Counted from the stretch's first letter, positions 13,561 to 27,140 are shown. The stretch: 64,000 nt of DNA from Sindora glabra (GCA_020226215.1 CM035227.1:23873866-23937865), one strand, 5' to 3'. Made by a program: numbers and translations. Notes: generated by a model not told the origin, from the sequence alone.

Positions 13561-14240
13561 GCTGAGGAAAATTATTAAAATTTATGAAATTAATCATAAA
13601 TTGCCAACATAACATGTTTGAACAATAATCATGCTTAAATTTTTTTCAAAATTATGTAACTATTTACAGTATAATGCTATGATACTTAGTACCGATGGGG
13701 TATAAGTATTATAACATAATACAAGAATTACATGCTAAATTTTAGAAAATTCCTAAAACCTAACACCGATAAAGTATTTAAAATTTTAGAAAATTAACAT
13801 ATAATCCTAACACTCATGTTATCACCTATAAACTACATTAATAGAATTATACCAATAGGATATGATTTTCATTAGTATAGTACTCTCCTAATTTTTATTA
13901 TTCCAAAATTTAATTATCATAACAGTAATTTAATCAACATAATCTATATATTAAATAAAATATTACAAGAAATTTATGTAATTAACCCACGATAGGTGAA
14001 TTTAATCACATAAAATTTAAAGGTATAACATGAGCAATTATAATCTTTGTATAAATTAATTAAAAAAATTTACGCAGTAGATAATTATACAAAGATTATA
14101 CAGTAAAAATTTTAGGTCAAAATTTAATTAATTTAATACCAAAAAAAATAATGAAAAATATTTTGTTTCTAGAAAAATATATAAAAAAATTATCAAAAAG
14201 TCAAATTCGGAGAGTAAAGTTCAAACATATTTTGAATTAT

Positions 14241-14329
14241 ATATATATATATATAAAAGTAAAAGCATTGTAATTAAAAGGCATTGGAATCGTAATAATG
14301 CCTGACGAAAATTCATAAAATCTTTAATT

Positions 14330-14395
<66 letters not shown>

Positions 14396-14403
14396 ATATA
14401 TAT
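14241..14403. repeat. (AT)n tracts in the Copia 1 leader
   Basis: Two runs of TA dinucleotides (14241-14262 and about 14333-14403) lie in the untranslated stretch between the primer-binding site and gag. Confidence 0.9.
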
Positions 14404-14915
14404 AATTCAGCATGTATCTGTCCTGAGAAATTAAACTGCATGCCGTACAAGAAATTGAAAAATTCTTATATATATATATTATATATAAAACAGAAGGGCA
14501 GCACGATAAATGAAATTCAAGAGTAGCCTTATATATGTATATATAAAATCAAACATCACGCTAAACCAAAACAAGATTCAAGAAAACAAATTCATAAATG
14601 TCCAGTATGCATATACATGGCACGAGATTTAGGAATTTCAAACACTGTAAAAACGTAATTGAAAATTCCAAACAGTATGCTAAATAGAAATACATATGCT
14701 TTCCGTACAATTTCATATAAAACTGATAAATTAGGATTTCTTAATTCAACAACATACTGATTAAAATAAATAAAAATAATAATAAATTTAAAAATAATAT
14801 CGTCATAATCTTATTCTGATTTATTATGACTAATACATACAAAGGATTCATACTTGGTAAAAAAAAATAACAAAAAATAATTTATACAATCTAACTCATC
14901 AATATGTATTTTCTG

Positions 14916-14927
14916 ACTCTGATACCA
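14916..14927 (-). other. Copia 1 primer-binding site (initiator tRNA-Met)
   Basis: On the minus strand, directly after the 5' LTR and a two-base spacer, the sequence reads TGGTATCAGAGT. This matches all but the last base of TGGTATCAGAGC, the usual Copia primer-binding site complementary to the 3' end of initiator tRNA-Met. Confidence 0.9.
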
Positions 14928-14929
14928 AT

Positions 14930-15380
14930 TGTAAGAATTTTATAATCCATAAAATATTGTAATATTCAAATAACCATAAATCCATAAAAAGGAGTACAAC
15001 AATTGCACAAATAAAATAAAGAGTTTTCGAATTATCTGATCCTCCTGCTGCATCCATGATGTCTGATTGTAAGATTGGTTGGATCGCTGTCCACTTTTTC
15101 TCAAGTAAGTCTTAGAGAGAATATTGAAAATTATAAAACTGCAATGTAATGAGAGACTGCAACTCACCTTATAAGGAGGTGGGTAGATATCCTAACCCTA
15201 ATTAAAACCCAATTAGGATTAATTGACCCATCACAATTAATCTAGAATAGGGTATATGCACACACTTTAAAGTTTTAATATAATACAAAGTTTAGATATT
15301 ATTATTATATTAATGACAATAAATTTATATTTAATTCAAATACATATTAAAATGTGTTAGTCCACAAAATTTATTTTACA
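14930..15380 (-). repeat. 5' LTR of Copia 1 (451 bp)
   Basis: Partner of 8567-9059. It ends at the target-duplication copy TTATG, after which the FTSH4 copy A exon resumes. Confidence 0.93.
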
Positions 15381-15920
15381 TTATGTTCCAACAGAGCATT
15401 TGCTAGTGAATGAAGCTCCTTATTCTGGGTAGTCAGTATAGTTTTCGCATTGTTCTAAGCCCTCTCCAAAAATCTTTTCACCTCTTTCTCAACAAGAAGC
15501 CTAGCTTCTGTGCTCATGCTTCTACCATTGTCATCATAATTGTGAGTGACAATCGCCCTCGCAAGACTAGTTGCACTATGTTAAGATCAGGAGATGCGCC
15601 AGAAGTGACCTCATTTTCTCCAAAAATAAGCTCTTCGGCAACGCGTCCTCCCATTGCAACATTAAGTTGGGCGAGCATCTGCTTACGCGAAATACTAGTC
15701 TCATCTTTGTCAGGCAATTGAGTAACCATACCAAGAGCCATCCTTCGGGGAACAATTGTTGCCTTGTGACCAGGAAGAGCGCCTTCAGTATGAATAGCCA
15801 CAAGGGCATGACCAACCTCATGGAAAGCAGTCATCCTTCGTGACTCCTCAGAGATGACAGCTGACTTGCGCTCACTTCCCATCATAATCTTGTCCTTTGC
15901 GTACTCTATATCAGCCATGG

Positions 15921-15951
<31 letters not shown>

Positions 15952-18900
15952 GAGAGCGGCAATGTTAACCAAGTTAGCAAGGTCAGCACCGCAAAATCCA
16001 GGAGTTCCTAGAGCAATGACCATTGTATCAACATCATCAGCCTTCAGAACCTGTTAAAACAGTAACTTGATTGCCGCTAAAAACTTAGCCTAACAACAAT
16101 CTGACAAATTGATAGCAAACTTAATAAAATTAGCCCACAATGTCACTGACAGTGCCCAGACTACGCCCTCTTACAGGTCAAAAAACTTTAATGTTTTGGG
16201 TGTGAGATCAAACACAAAAGTATTAACGATCAAGTCCATATCCAGCCATAGCTCAAAGGGAAAGCATGTTTCAGCAAGGTTTTGCACCAATAAAATTTTA
16301 GCGCTGACCAAATTCTATATATCCCTCTGCAAACAGTAAACAGAAAACAAAAACCACCCAAACCAAGTTATTAAATGAAATATATTCTTCAATGAGTATA
16401 ACCATACCTTTGATAAGTAGTATTCCAGGATCTGCCGCCTTCCTTCAACGTCTGGATTGGGAACTGCAGCTTGGCGATCAACCCTCCCAGGTCTCACCAA
16501 AGCTTTATCCAATGACTCTGGCTAATCAGTAGCTGCAATCACAATTATACCCTCATTTTGGTTGAATCTGTCCAGCTCAACAAGCAACTGATATGAAGTC
16601 ATCCTCATCAACATCAAATCCTGACTATTGCATCTTCCTCCAATAGAATCAATCTCATCAATGAAGATTATACAAGGTGATCGCTTCCTTGCAGCAGAAA
16701 AAAGATCCCTCATCCTTCGTGCTCCAACACCAATATACATCTCTTCAAACTCACTTCCACTGCATGAAAAGAACGGAACCCATAGCCCTTGCTAACATTG
16801 ATTTTTCCAGTACCAGGTGAGCCAACAAGTAGAACATTCTTTGGAAGTTTACCACCAAGATGAGTAAAATGCTGCCACAAGGAAATGGAATCATCTAAAG
16901 ACAGTACAGAAAAATAATTGCATCTGAATGCAGTTAAAGAAATAGAATAATAAATTATTAAGTTAAAAAAAAAAGGATAAGGAGAAACGGCAGCAAGGCA
17001 TTTGGAGCCAGATGGTTACGATTTTAGATAGCCCAGTGTAAACAATTATCTTGAAACATGGCATCCAAAATTTGTTAACTCAGATTCTCAGAAGTAGTGA
17101 CCAACAATGGAAGCAATAATTAGCATGAAGATGAGAAACAAATTTGTAAAAATAAGAAACTTATCATGTGACCAAACTTGTAAAAATAGAAAAAAAAAAC
17201 TTATTATGTGACCAGACGTGCACCTTATGATTTCAGAGGTAGTGAACAATTTCTTCCAGCTCTGCTTTTGCTTCATCAACACCTTTTACATCACTAAATT
17301 TTTTACTTGTCTCCATGATGGGTTGCACTTCTTCATTTATATTCAATCCTGAGCAATGGGAAGAAAAAAATCAAAGTACAGCATTTTCATGAAATGCAAA
17401 TTTAATACAGAAAAAATCAAATCCTAAAAATTACAAAGACATAGCAATACCTTTACTTTATTACTTATCCCCTTATCCGCCACAAGTGCTCCTACACCAG
17501 AAATCATAAGAAAGGCCACTGCTATGACGCTAATTATACGCCAGAGCTGCACTTTAAAATTGCCACCTTCTGCACCCACCATATGAATAGGAGCAGTTGC
17601 AGTTCCAATGTATCCATCTTTTGTAGGCTTTCCTGCATTTTTTAAAGCAGAAAAGCCACCTCTATTCTCTTCCTCCCTCACTGAACTAGAGACACCTACA
17701 GAATCACATATAAATCCAGTAAAAAAATTCCACTTCAAATAGTGTGCTAAAAGACAGTATTCCAGATTGCTGGTCAAGAAAAAAAAGAAATAAAAAATTT
17801 CAGATGCATAATCCAAATATCGCATTTTGAAGTAGGGAAACTGATAAAAAGAAGCATCAATCAGTAAAGGAACATGGACCATAAATATAGGTCAAAGAAA
17901 GCAATTCATAACAAAAAATATAGTTACAAGAAAATGAGTAGTAATAGCCATGGAGCCACCTTGCCGCAATGTTCTGAGCAATTGACTTTCATCCTGCCTA
18001 TCGGCTCTCACTAATACTTATGGTTGTCTTTCAAATAGCTTAACTACAGCTTCAGGATCATTTTGACAGTAAAGTTCTTTAAGATGGGAAACTTCACTGG
18101 CTTCATCTACATTACATACTTGGTGAGCTAAAGAATCAACATAGCTGGACGGGAATCTCTCGTGAGCCTGTTTAAACCTATTCCCTACAGAAGTTGAAAA
18201 GTAACAAAGTTGATGCAATAAACAAATCCTTAGGCACAAAGTAATATGATTTCTAGGCATTTCAAAACATAAACATAGAAAATAGGCATAAACTAATTAA
18301 AATCTGATACGAAAGACAGATATATTCTTAAAACAAAAAATCTTCTATAAATATTCACCAAGGCAAAACATTATCGAACTAAAAAAGGCTACATAGTAAA
18401 CAAGATAAGCAAAATTCAATACATATAGAAGCAAATAACACAAATTATACCTGCACCGCCTTCAAACTTACTAACAGGAATATAGGCTCTAACAAATAGA
18501 CTTCTGAATGTGAAAACTCTGATTGATGCCTTGAACCTAAAAAGATAAATTATAGAGTTAGCTGACAACAGAGAGAGAATAAAAGATACAAAACATAGAC
18601 AGAAATGGCTTCTATGATAAAGTAATAATAACTCACATTATAACTAACAAAAAATGCAAAAAACACATGCTCAGTTTGTCCGACTTCAGCACTAACGCAC
18701 TGTGTTCGCTTAAGTGCATACTGCCTGCCAGTGTTTCAGAGTCATAAGATGAGTAATAATCTCACATCCGTTATCCATTTCCATTGATAATTTCAACATC
18801 AACAATGGCATATCTTTTCCTTTGAGTTCCATATTACCATTAGTTCACAACAAGCTCTGCTGCTGTATGTCAAAGGCAATTGTTTCTTAACGTCCAAAAA

Positions 18901-19258
18901 AATTTATATTTTCTGTTTCTTATGTCCAATACCGAATTACATTGTGCAATTCAGATTTTTTTTTCCAATTCAATCTTTATGTATGTCGGAAGGAACAGCG
19001 AAATCTGTAATGGTATCTTCCAAATACTGTATCCTAAATCCAATCATAAAAGACTAATCCCTCAATGAAGAATTGAATCCAGAAAATTAGTACAGCATAC
19101 TGCTTACGGAATTCAACAAAACCATCTAAAAGTAAGGGTTCTACCGTCCACGAGTTACAAAATAGATTGAAAATCCAGCAAGCACATATGTAACATTAAA
19201 TTGCATAAAGACACAAGATTTACGAACTGACCTGCGTCATTAAACGCATCAAAGCCAT

Positions 19259-19560
19259 GTCCTATTGAGAGAACAAACAAGGTCCTAACAAATGTTTGAC
19301 AAGGTTCCTCCTCACTCTCTCTAAGCATGAAAAGTATCAGCAAGTCAATTTCAAAATTTTCATAGGGTCAATGAAAGCGCCGTTGGAGAACTGAGGAGGC
19401 GGCAATCCCGGGAAGTGCGTGCGTTGCAGCTCTGCGAAAATGAGTCCTCTTTGGTTTTTGGACGCCTGTTCCGCAGGTTCAAACGGGTCCGTAGCCGTTG
19501 TGCCGTCCGCTCGAAGTCGTACTGTCCTAATTTCCTTTTAACTTATGTTCTCTCCCCCTT
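19259..19560 (-). promoter_or_regulatory. Upstream region of FTSH4 copy A, shared with copies B and C
   Basis: The motif TTGCAGCTCTGC at about 19422 recurs upstream of copy C (near 60233) and, with one difference, copy B (near 44972). The duplication unit therefore included the promoter or 5' leader. No core promoter element is assigned. Confidence 0.55.
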
Positions 19561-20875
19561 ATTTTTATTTTCATATGGATTTAACTAGTATATATCCTTG
19601 TGCGTCTATATTAGATATTTATTATTTTTATTATATTAACATAATAAAATTTTAAATACTATAATAATGGTCATATTAACATTTTTATATTAAGTTATCG
19701 TTATGATAATTGTATATCATTCTCTTATACATAGAAAGTCACGTCATCCTTCACATTTATTTATTTCATTTAATACATTGCTCTTTGGAGAGAAAATTTC
19801 TTCAACAATACTATGTAATTAAAATTAAAATTGGCTAGAATTTATACATTATGGTTATTATATAATGAATGTGAAAATGAAATTAATTCATTTTCAATTA
19901 ACTTCTATAATGCTATGCAATTTAAGTAAATAGTTACTTTTAATTTTATTTTTATTTATTACTTTGACTGATTAATCAATATTATAAAAAATTTATACCA
20001 TCACTTACACGTAAATATAAATATATATATAAAAAATTACAACTATGGTAAAATCTTTAAAAGAAAAGGTAAAAATATGAATAAAGTAAAAAAATACTTA
20101 AATTTTAATAAATTTAAAATTTCTTATTTTTTATAATTCTATTGGTTGTGATACTTGGATTAGAAAAATATTGTTTTTAAATATAATGTCATTTTATTTT
20201 TTTCTTAAAATAAGAGGCATGTATTAATAAAACCTTTAAAATAAGAATATAAACTTTAATGCATAATGGTAATAATCAAGTTTAAAAGTAGTATTTTTCT
20301 ATTAAAAAATGTGCACTCTTTCATGAGCTTTTATACCTTTATATCGCTCCACATTATTATTTTATATATTAAATCTATTCATATATTAATCTTCAATTTA
20401 AACATATAACCAACACAAAATCATACAAATTGACTTTGTAATCCAATAATTAGCGAATCAAATCCACATCATACTTTCGGTGCTTGATAATAATATATGT
20501 ATGTAAGGTTTTTATTAAAAAAGTTATAGTTTTGAAAATTTTATTTTTAATATTTTAATTTATCCATTGATAATAATTGTCATGATAAGAATAAATAAGT
20601 TATTGTTCTTGTTTAAATGTTATTGAACTATTTATTCTAATTATTTAATAATAATTTAGCTTATTGTATGATAAAAAAATTTATATATTAAATATATTTA
20701 AATTACATATGTTTAAGTTTTATGTTTATTTATTAGTTTAAACTATTAATAAATATTATATAAAAAAACTTACGCTAGTATATGTCATACATAAATATAA
20801 ATTTAATGAAATTAACAATTATCATTTGATTTTGTAAAAAAAGATAAAAAAATAAGTGTAACAAATTCATTGTAA
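19561..20875. other. Intergenic AT-rich DNA
   Basis: Low-complexity A/T-rich sequence without recognisable genes, elements or RNA genes. Confidence 0.6.
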
Positions 20876-21140
20876 GGGTGTAAAATGAATGGACTGAATT
20901 AGATATGGATTAGTGTGAATACAAATCAATTTATATTACTTATAAAAAAAGAACTAAATTTTAAAGAGTTCAAGTCTTGTCCATATTCGTAAGTCTGCAA
21001 AATTTTAACAAGAAGTCCACAGACCGATTAGTATCCTTTCGATTTATATTACCTATGAAAAAAATAAATTAAATTTTAAATGATTTGAGTCCACCAATGT
21101 TTGTGGACTGGTCTTCGCACTTCAAGTCTATTCTACACTC
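20876..21140. mobile_element. Possible small inverted-repeat element (MITE-like)
   Basis: The left end GGGTGTAAAATGAATGGACT and the reverse complement of the right end, GAGTGTAGAATAGACTTGAA, match over much of about 20 bases. The inside contains diverged repeats of a 'gtccac...' phrase and encodes nothing. This fits a non-autonomous hAT-like or related MITE. I could not establish a target-site duplication. Confidence 0.45.
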
Positions 21141-23099
21141 CTAATCCACATCTTCCCATTAGTGCTTAATAAAAACAATACACTATTAACCGAACCTTTT
21201 TACCTTTTCATATCACCTACTTTTCTTTATTTATTTTGTGAATTAAATTTATTGATATATAATCTTCAATTTAAATATACAACTAATATAAAATTATACA
21301 AATTAACTTTGTTATTCAATAATTATAGTGTAACAAATCTATGTCTTCCCTCTAATATTAATAAAAATATACATATATGTTTATATAAAATTAAGCAAGA
21401 GAGATATACCACTAAATAACTTTTATTTAAATGTATTGATTCATTTATGAAAATTCATTTTTTTTAGATATGCATTTATTATTATAAGCATGGCTCCTAA
21501 TTTTTTATTAATATTTATTTTTATTTGTATATGATTATTTATTATAATTGATTCCAATTATAGTAATTTTATTCCTTAATTAATTTTTTACATGTAACTA
21601 AAAGTAATATGATATTATTACTCTTTTATTTTATATTATCAATCATTATAAAAATATGCAAAGTTCATTTTCATTTTTAGTCATAACAACTACAAATTTT
21701 ATAAATTAATATTATCATGTTTATTGATAACCCTAAGATTTAAATTTAATTCATTATTACTACTAAAATTTATAATGTAAAAAGTAATTTATGTAGTAGG
21801 TCAAATATAAACTATAATTTTAATAATTAATAAATATATTTAACTATATTTATTAATATAATTATTAATAAATATCTTTCATTAGAAAATAAAAATTGTT
21901 AGCTATTATCTTGTCATTAAAAAATATTATGCATAAATTTCATAAAATTAAATATGTTATTTTATATTACATTTATTTATTTAAATAAGATTAAGATTGA
22001 AATTTTTTATTGATTCAAGGAAGATTGAAATTTGAATTATTGTTTACTAATATTAATTAATAATTACAATATTTATCTATAAAAATGTCACAACCTAACC
22101 TAAATCGTGACTGGTGTGAAATCTATTATCCATTTTTCACCAACATATTCCAAGTCATTCAATTAAATTGCTAAACAAGCATTCACTTAAGCATTTAGAC
22201 TAGCAAAATTTTGTTTAGGTAAAAATAAGGTATTTTCATTTATAAAAAAAAGTTTACACATAAAAAGAAGTTAGACTTACTTATTTCCTTTTTGTGATAA
22301 GAATAAATTAATCTAATTAACTCATAAAATATATTATGTGCCATCTACTTTTTTTCTCTATACAAAAACACTAGTTAAACGAAATATGTAATGCTTCTAA
22401 ACCATCTCATAGAACGTCTTATGTCTCTAACTCTAAAGAGGTAGTAATAGGAATTTAACTTGTACATCTACATAATAAAACACAAAAAAGAAAGTCCAAG
22501 TTTTGTGAGTAAATCATCCTAGTACAAAGTAACAAGCTGCGAGGATATGAAACAATCCTTACTAGTTAGAGGTTATTCTCCTTATTTCTACATAGCAAAC
22601 TTTCTATTCAAATAGGACATTAACAATCTTTAAGTTTTAAATAAAAGATCAAAGACTCTTATGCCTTTATTTAACATTTCATCACAATGACATCTTTTAT
22701 TTATTAATCAATAATATGTAGAAATACACAAATAATTTCTCATACTTAAATAATGATTTAAACTCCTTGTGTTTCTTGAATCATTATTATCCTTTTACAA
22801 ATTTCAACTTTATCCTTCTAGAACTTGCCTTATCTCCTCACAGACTAATATTAATTGATAGGATATGGTATTTCACAGTTTCCTTAAAATATTTTCAAAA
22901 CTCTTACTTTCTCAAATTAATAGCACCATTCAGTTTGTTTATAATCAATCTTAATCTCATGCATATAACATTCAATCAATATCAATCTCATATACATGGT
23001 ATGCAATATCCTAATCTAATTCAATTATCATCATACGTTTATTTAAATATGACTATTTTTTCTTAAAGTATAGTTAAATAAGTTTACTCTTTCTTATCA
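21141..23099. other. Intergenic AT-rich DNA with a partial dispersed repeat
   Basis: No gene recognised. 21990-22090 resembles part of the repeat seen at about 30065-30345. From 22088 the sequence TGTCACAACCTAACC could be the edge of another LTR, but no partner was found. Confidence 0.5.
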
Positions 23100-23944
23100 C
23101 CATCATAGATTGTAATTCTATGATGACTGATAGATATTAGTCATAAAAAAATTAATGTCTATATTAATAAGTGGCATTTTAAAATTAATGAAAAAAATAA
23201 AATGATAATTGTTAAAATAATCAATGTTTATAGTTATGACGTGGCATTGTTAAAATTTTCATAGAAACTTATGACGATAGTTAAATTAAAAATCAATATT
23301 TATAGTTATACGGTGGCATTATGAAAATTTTCATGGGAACTAAAGATGTTAGTTAAATAAAAATCTAATGTTACTTTGTTGTGGTTAACATATTTGAAAA
23401 TAAAAATGATATTAAGATGTTGATCTTATATATAACCAATGTCATAAGTGAATGCAAATCACTATATTTAAAAGAGCAAAAGAACTTAAGATGTTGGTGT
23501 TTAAAATAACCAACATTGAAATTGATTGCTTGGTGATATTGTTATAAATATTGTCTTAACCTTACATGTCAATTTTCTATCAATCTAATGTCATTTATTA
23601 AATACATCAATAGAAATCAATGTGTAATTATTTTGTTTACATAACTTTTATTTATTTTTTTGTTTTCCATCACTTTTACTTTATGAAACCCATTTTTCTA
23701 GCATTTTTGCTTTTAAAATTTCTTTGACAAGTCCCAAACCTTCACTATGTCTTTTCTACACTCAGAGTTAGCTTTGTGGTCATTTTAGTCATTAATAAAT
23801 TCTTTAGGTACATTTTTCTCTCTTATTTTCATTATTATTTTGAATAATAATTGATTAAATTTAACTTTATCTAGTTCAAATGTTGATTTATATTTATAGT
23901 AATATTGTGCGAGCTTCATTTATCACTAAGTTTAAGGTTATATT

Positions 23945-25070
23945 ATATGACTCTGGAAGGTCCTGCTATAGAAGTGAAAGAAAGTAAGCAAATAGTAGTA
24001 GTACATGACTTTAGAAAGTCCTATTATTATAAAAAGGACTGTAAATATTAAGAAATGTGTTATTTAATTTTGAATTTCTATTTCAATTGAGTTAATTGTA
24101 ATAATCTATTTTTTATTAAATGCTATAGGACATTTTTACGTAGTAAGCCTTCTAGGGTAAGTTTAAGCCAATTAGTTTATTTTAATATTTTATTTATATA
24201 TCATTTGTACTTATGAATTAATATTCCTCTTATTAATAGGCATTGAGTAAGTCCATTTAAGAGAAGTAAAAGTAGAAAAATATATCTACACAAGCTTTTC
24301 TAAATAGGCTATAAGAAGTTAAAGAAGGACTTATTAGTTAAAAAGCATGCTAAGGTTAAGCAAGGCAATGATGCTAGTGAGATATCTTCCATTTGTCACA
24401 CAAATTTATGGAAATAAGAAAAAGTAAACAAGTAGGGCAGTACATGACTTTAGAAAGTTCTACTATTAGAAAAAGGATTATAAATATTAAAATTTGTATC
24501 AAAATGAGTTATTTAATTTTGAAACTTCCATTTTAATTAAGTTAATTGTAATCATCTATTCTTTGTTAAATACTCTAGGATAATTTCACGTAGTAAGCCT
24601 TTTAGGATGAGTTTAAGCTAGTTAGTTTATTTTAATATTTTTTTTATATATCATTTGTACTTATGAATTAATATGTCTTCTAGTCAATAGGCATTAAGTA
24701 AGTTTAATTAAGAGAAGAAAAGGTAGAAAAACATTTCTACATAAGCTTTTCCAAAGAGGCTATAAGAAGCTAAAGAAAAGCTTATTAATTAAGAAACATG
24801 CTAAAGTTAAGTAAGGTAAAGATGCCAATAAGACATCTTTCATTTCTCACACAAATCTATGAAAGTGAGAGAAAGTAAACAAGCAGGGGTAGTACATGAC
24901 TCTAGAAAGTCCTGCTATTACTTAAAGGATTGTAAATATTAAGATTTGTATCAAAATATATTGTTTAATTTTGAAATTTGCATTTTAATTAAGTTAATTG
25001 TAATCATTTACTCTTTGTTAAATGCTATTAGACATTTTTATATAGTAAGCTTTCCAGGGTAAGTTTAAGC
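23945..25070 (+). repeat. Tandem repeats of about 450 bp (two full, two partial copies)
   Basis: The phrase GTACATGACT(T/C)TAGAAAG recurs at about 23999, 24450 and 24892, and a variant occurs at 23949. Each is followed by the same series: TAAATATTAAG, GAGTTAATTGTAAT, AGTAAGCCTT and, in the full copies, CTTTTC...AGGCTATAAGAAG and a Lys-rich segment. The copies are diverged. They may be multiplied exons or introns of the CACTA element. Confidence 0.8.
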
Positions 25071-25597
25071 TAATTGGGAAACATAACATCTTGACTATAT
25101 CTTTAGGAACTAAAGAACACCTTGGCTATGTTTAGGTTGCCAAATGTGGTGTTGGCCATAATAAAGTTTTGGCTTAGCAAAACGTAGTCTTGTATGATAA
25201 TTAATGGTCAATTTAGCATAACTAGAAGTGAAGATTACTAATGAAATGATGAAAAATTTAGTATAAACTTTAAGGTAAGGCTGCAATAGACATATAAGGA
25301 GTACTTGCAGGCGCTATAGTGAAGTGAGATGCTTTATATCCTATAAGAGTAAATAACTAATTGGTAAATTATAGCTTTAAATCCCATAATGTCTGTCTAA
25401 TTGATTTATAAATTCATTATTCCTATGAATAGGGTAGTTCCATGACTAATGCCTAACTATCTTCACAAACTCTTGATTAGTGGGGTGTGTTAACCTTTCT
25501 TACAATTGGCAAAAAGGACATGTTGTACTTAAAGTACTAGTTTCCATGATAGAAAAAATTATAAAGATCATACTTGAGGTAAATGTTAAACTTAACC

Positions 25598-25752
<155 letters not shown>

Positions 25753-26429
25753 ATTAGGTTTTCTACGATGGTGGTTCACATTGCACAGGATGTAGCCTGT
25801 TATACTTTGATGGTGGCAAGACCACCTTTGCAAAAGGTTTCAAACAAGTGGATTTTGGTTAGTTGTCAACTATACCATCAACTATTGCTTAACAATTAAG
25901 CCAATATGGTAGTTAGTAAGCCCTTAGTCTGTAAGGTTGAAATGCTAATCCTAAATAAAATGGTTTTGATAGTGGATGAAGCCCATGGAACCTTCATTGC
26001 ATGGCCAATAACCCTTGTTTAATACTTAATGAAGGTATCATCATCATATATTCTCCCTTTTAATAAATTTTTTATAGATCTTTTAAAGTTATTTTAGTGT
26101 TATAATTGTCATTATTTGTATTTTAATAGCATTCTAATTGTGCTTCAAAAAAGTTGCAATGAAGCCTTAATAAGTCCTATAGGTAAGGATTTTAAAGTCA
26201 TGCTCCCACTTGAGGTGAATGTGATAAGACTAAAATTTTTTATTTTTGTTAAAAAAACTTCCATCAAGTAACTCCTAAAGTTCAAGAAAGTTGATGTAAC
26301 TTACATCTAGCTCTAAATTATGTAAGTTTGTGATATCTTATTTGATTAAATACAAATTAATTAAACTACTATCTGAATATAATTTTAACTTATGTCAATC
26401 CTTCTACAAGTGTTGCTATGACATTTTAC

Positions 26430-27140
26430 CATTAATAAATGTCACAGATGGATTCCTAGATCCATATCAATTCATTGTGCAATTTGTGGCAAAAGAGGAT
26501 AAAAAGCAATAGTACATTGTCAAGGCTTTACTATATAAGCCTAAGATAAAATATTACTTTGTGCTACACTATGAGAGGTAAGTCTTACTTATACATTAGT
26601 TGTGATATTTTTTTTTCTTAAATGAATTTTGATAGCTTAGTTATTGCATTATATTGTAATTACCATTAGATAGTTACCCTAATAGTGCCAAAAAGCATGA
26701 TTATTGGATGAATCCTTTGTTAATAGAAGTGCAATCTATATCAAAGGATTCCTTGGAAAGGGCTCTAACCATAGCCTATAAGCAAGGCTTGAAAGTAAGG
26801 CTAGATAAATCCTTTAAATAGAAAATAGTGCAGGTATATTATTAATAGTAAAATCGCATCATATTTGACTTGAGAGATTATGCGTCAACGAGAATAAAAT
26901 CACATCTTATTTTATTATGGTGCCTAAAATGGCCTAAAAATATAGAGTGTAGCTACTATGTCATGTGTTATATGTTTGATTTGTTGTTTAGTCATAAAAT
27001 TCCCACTAAGATATGTTTATTTATAACTTCTCACATGTTATATTAATTAATTAAATCAATCTTGATGATCATATGTCAATTCTGTACAAGTTGCAGTACT
27101 TTAAGGAAAAACCTCAATCATACATTGAAGAAAAAACTCG
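26430..27140 (+). pseudogene. Ulp1-like cysteine protease domain relic
   Basis: Plus-strand pieces in order: NVTDGFLDPYQFIVQFVAKE, YIVKALLYKPKIKYYFVLHY, YWMNPLLIEVQ, a stretch ending WPKNIECSYYVMCYMFDLL, then YFKEKPQSYIEEKTR. In plant transposon Ulp1/C48 domains the catalytic cysteine lies in ECGYYVM. Here the equivalent is ECSYYVM, so the cysteine is kept in a dead frame. The usual role of the domain is SUMO-type peptide cleavage, and its role in transposons is unclear. Stops and frame changes lie between the pieces. Confidence 0.55.

Larger units (their letters stand above)
8567..15380 (-). mobile_element. Ty1-copia retrotransposon 1, inserted in FTSH4 copy A
   Basis: A full-length but decayed LTR element, coding on the minus strand. 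LTRs lie at 8567-9059 and 14930-15380, and both begin TG and end CA. The flanks TCATG (8562-8566) and TTATG (15381-15385) are a five-base target duplication with one mismatch. The intact paralogue has TCACG at this point, followed by the same TTCCAACAG. The order from the 5' end is primer-binding site, gag, zinc knuckle, protease region, integrase, reverse transcriptase and RNase H, which is the Copia order. The frame is broken several times, so it cannot move by itself. The two LTRs differ at many positions, mostly transitions, which suggests an old insertion. Confidence 0.93.
8384..19258 (-). pseudogene. FTSH4-like: FTSH4-type mitochondrial AAA protease, copy A (pseudogene split by Copia)
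   Basis: Exon relics in gene order: 19232-19258 (MALMRLMTQ), 18451-18537, 17960-18184, 17451-17695, 17224-17348, 16408-16871, then a last exon at 15386-16050 continuing at 8384-8566 across a retrotransposon. Conserved parts remain: the Walker B box FIDEID, RPGR, HEVGH and the Ala/Pro-rich tail ending VASAGS. Visible lesions: exon 2 lacks one T relative to copy C (GTTCAAGG against GTTTCAAGG); exon 3 has a deletion leaving a stop after FERQP; exon 5 has a stop where HYLRD is expected (HYL*NH); exon 6 has an insertion in the P-loop (GGAAAAATCAATG), a following deletion, a stop after IAATD and RPGRVDRQ in place of RPGRFDRH; the last exon has a deletion after SGAS, a stop after ERA and the Copia insertion. 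It cannot encode a protease. Intron positions match copy C. Confidence 0.9.

Noticed and set aside
23945..25070. CRISPR-like array suggested by regularly spaced repeats
   Set aside because: The repeats are about 450 bases, diverged, and in a plant nuclear context. There are no short identical repeats with unique spacers.
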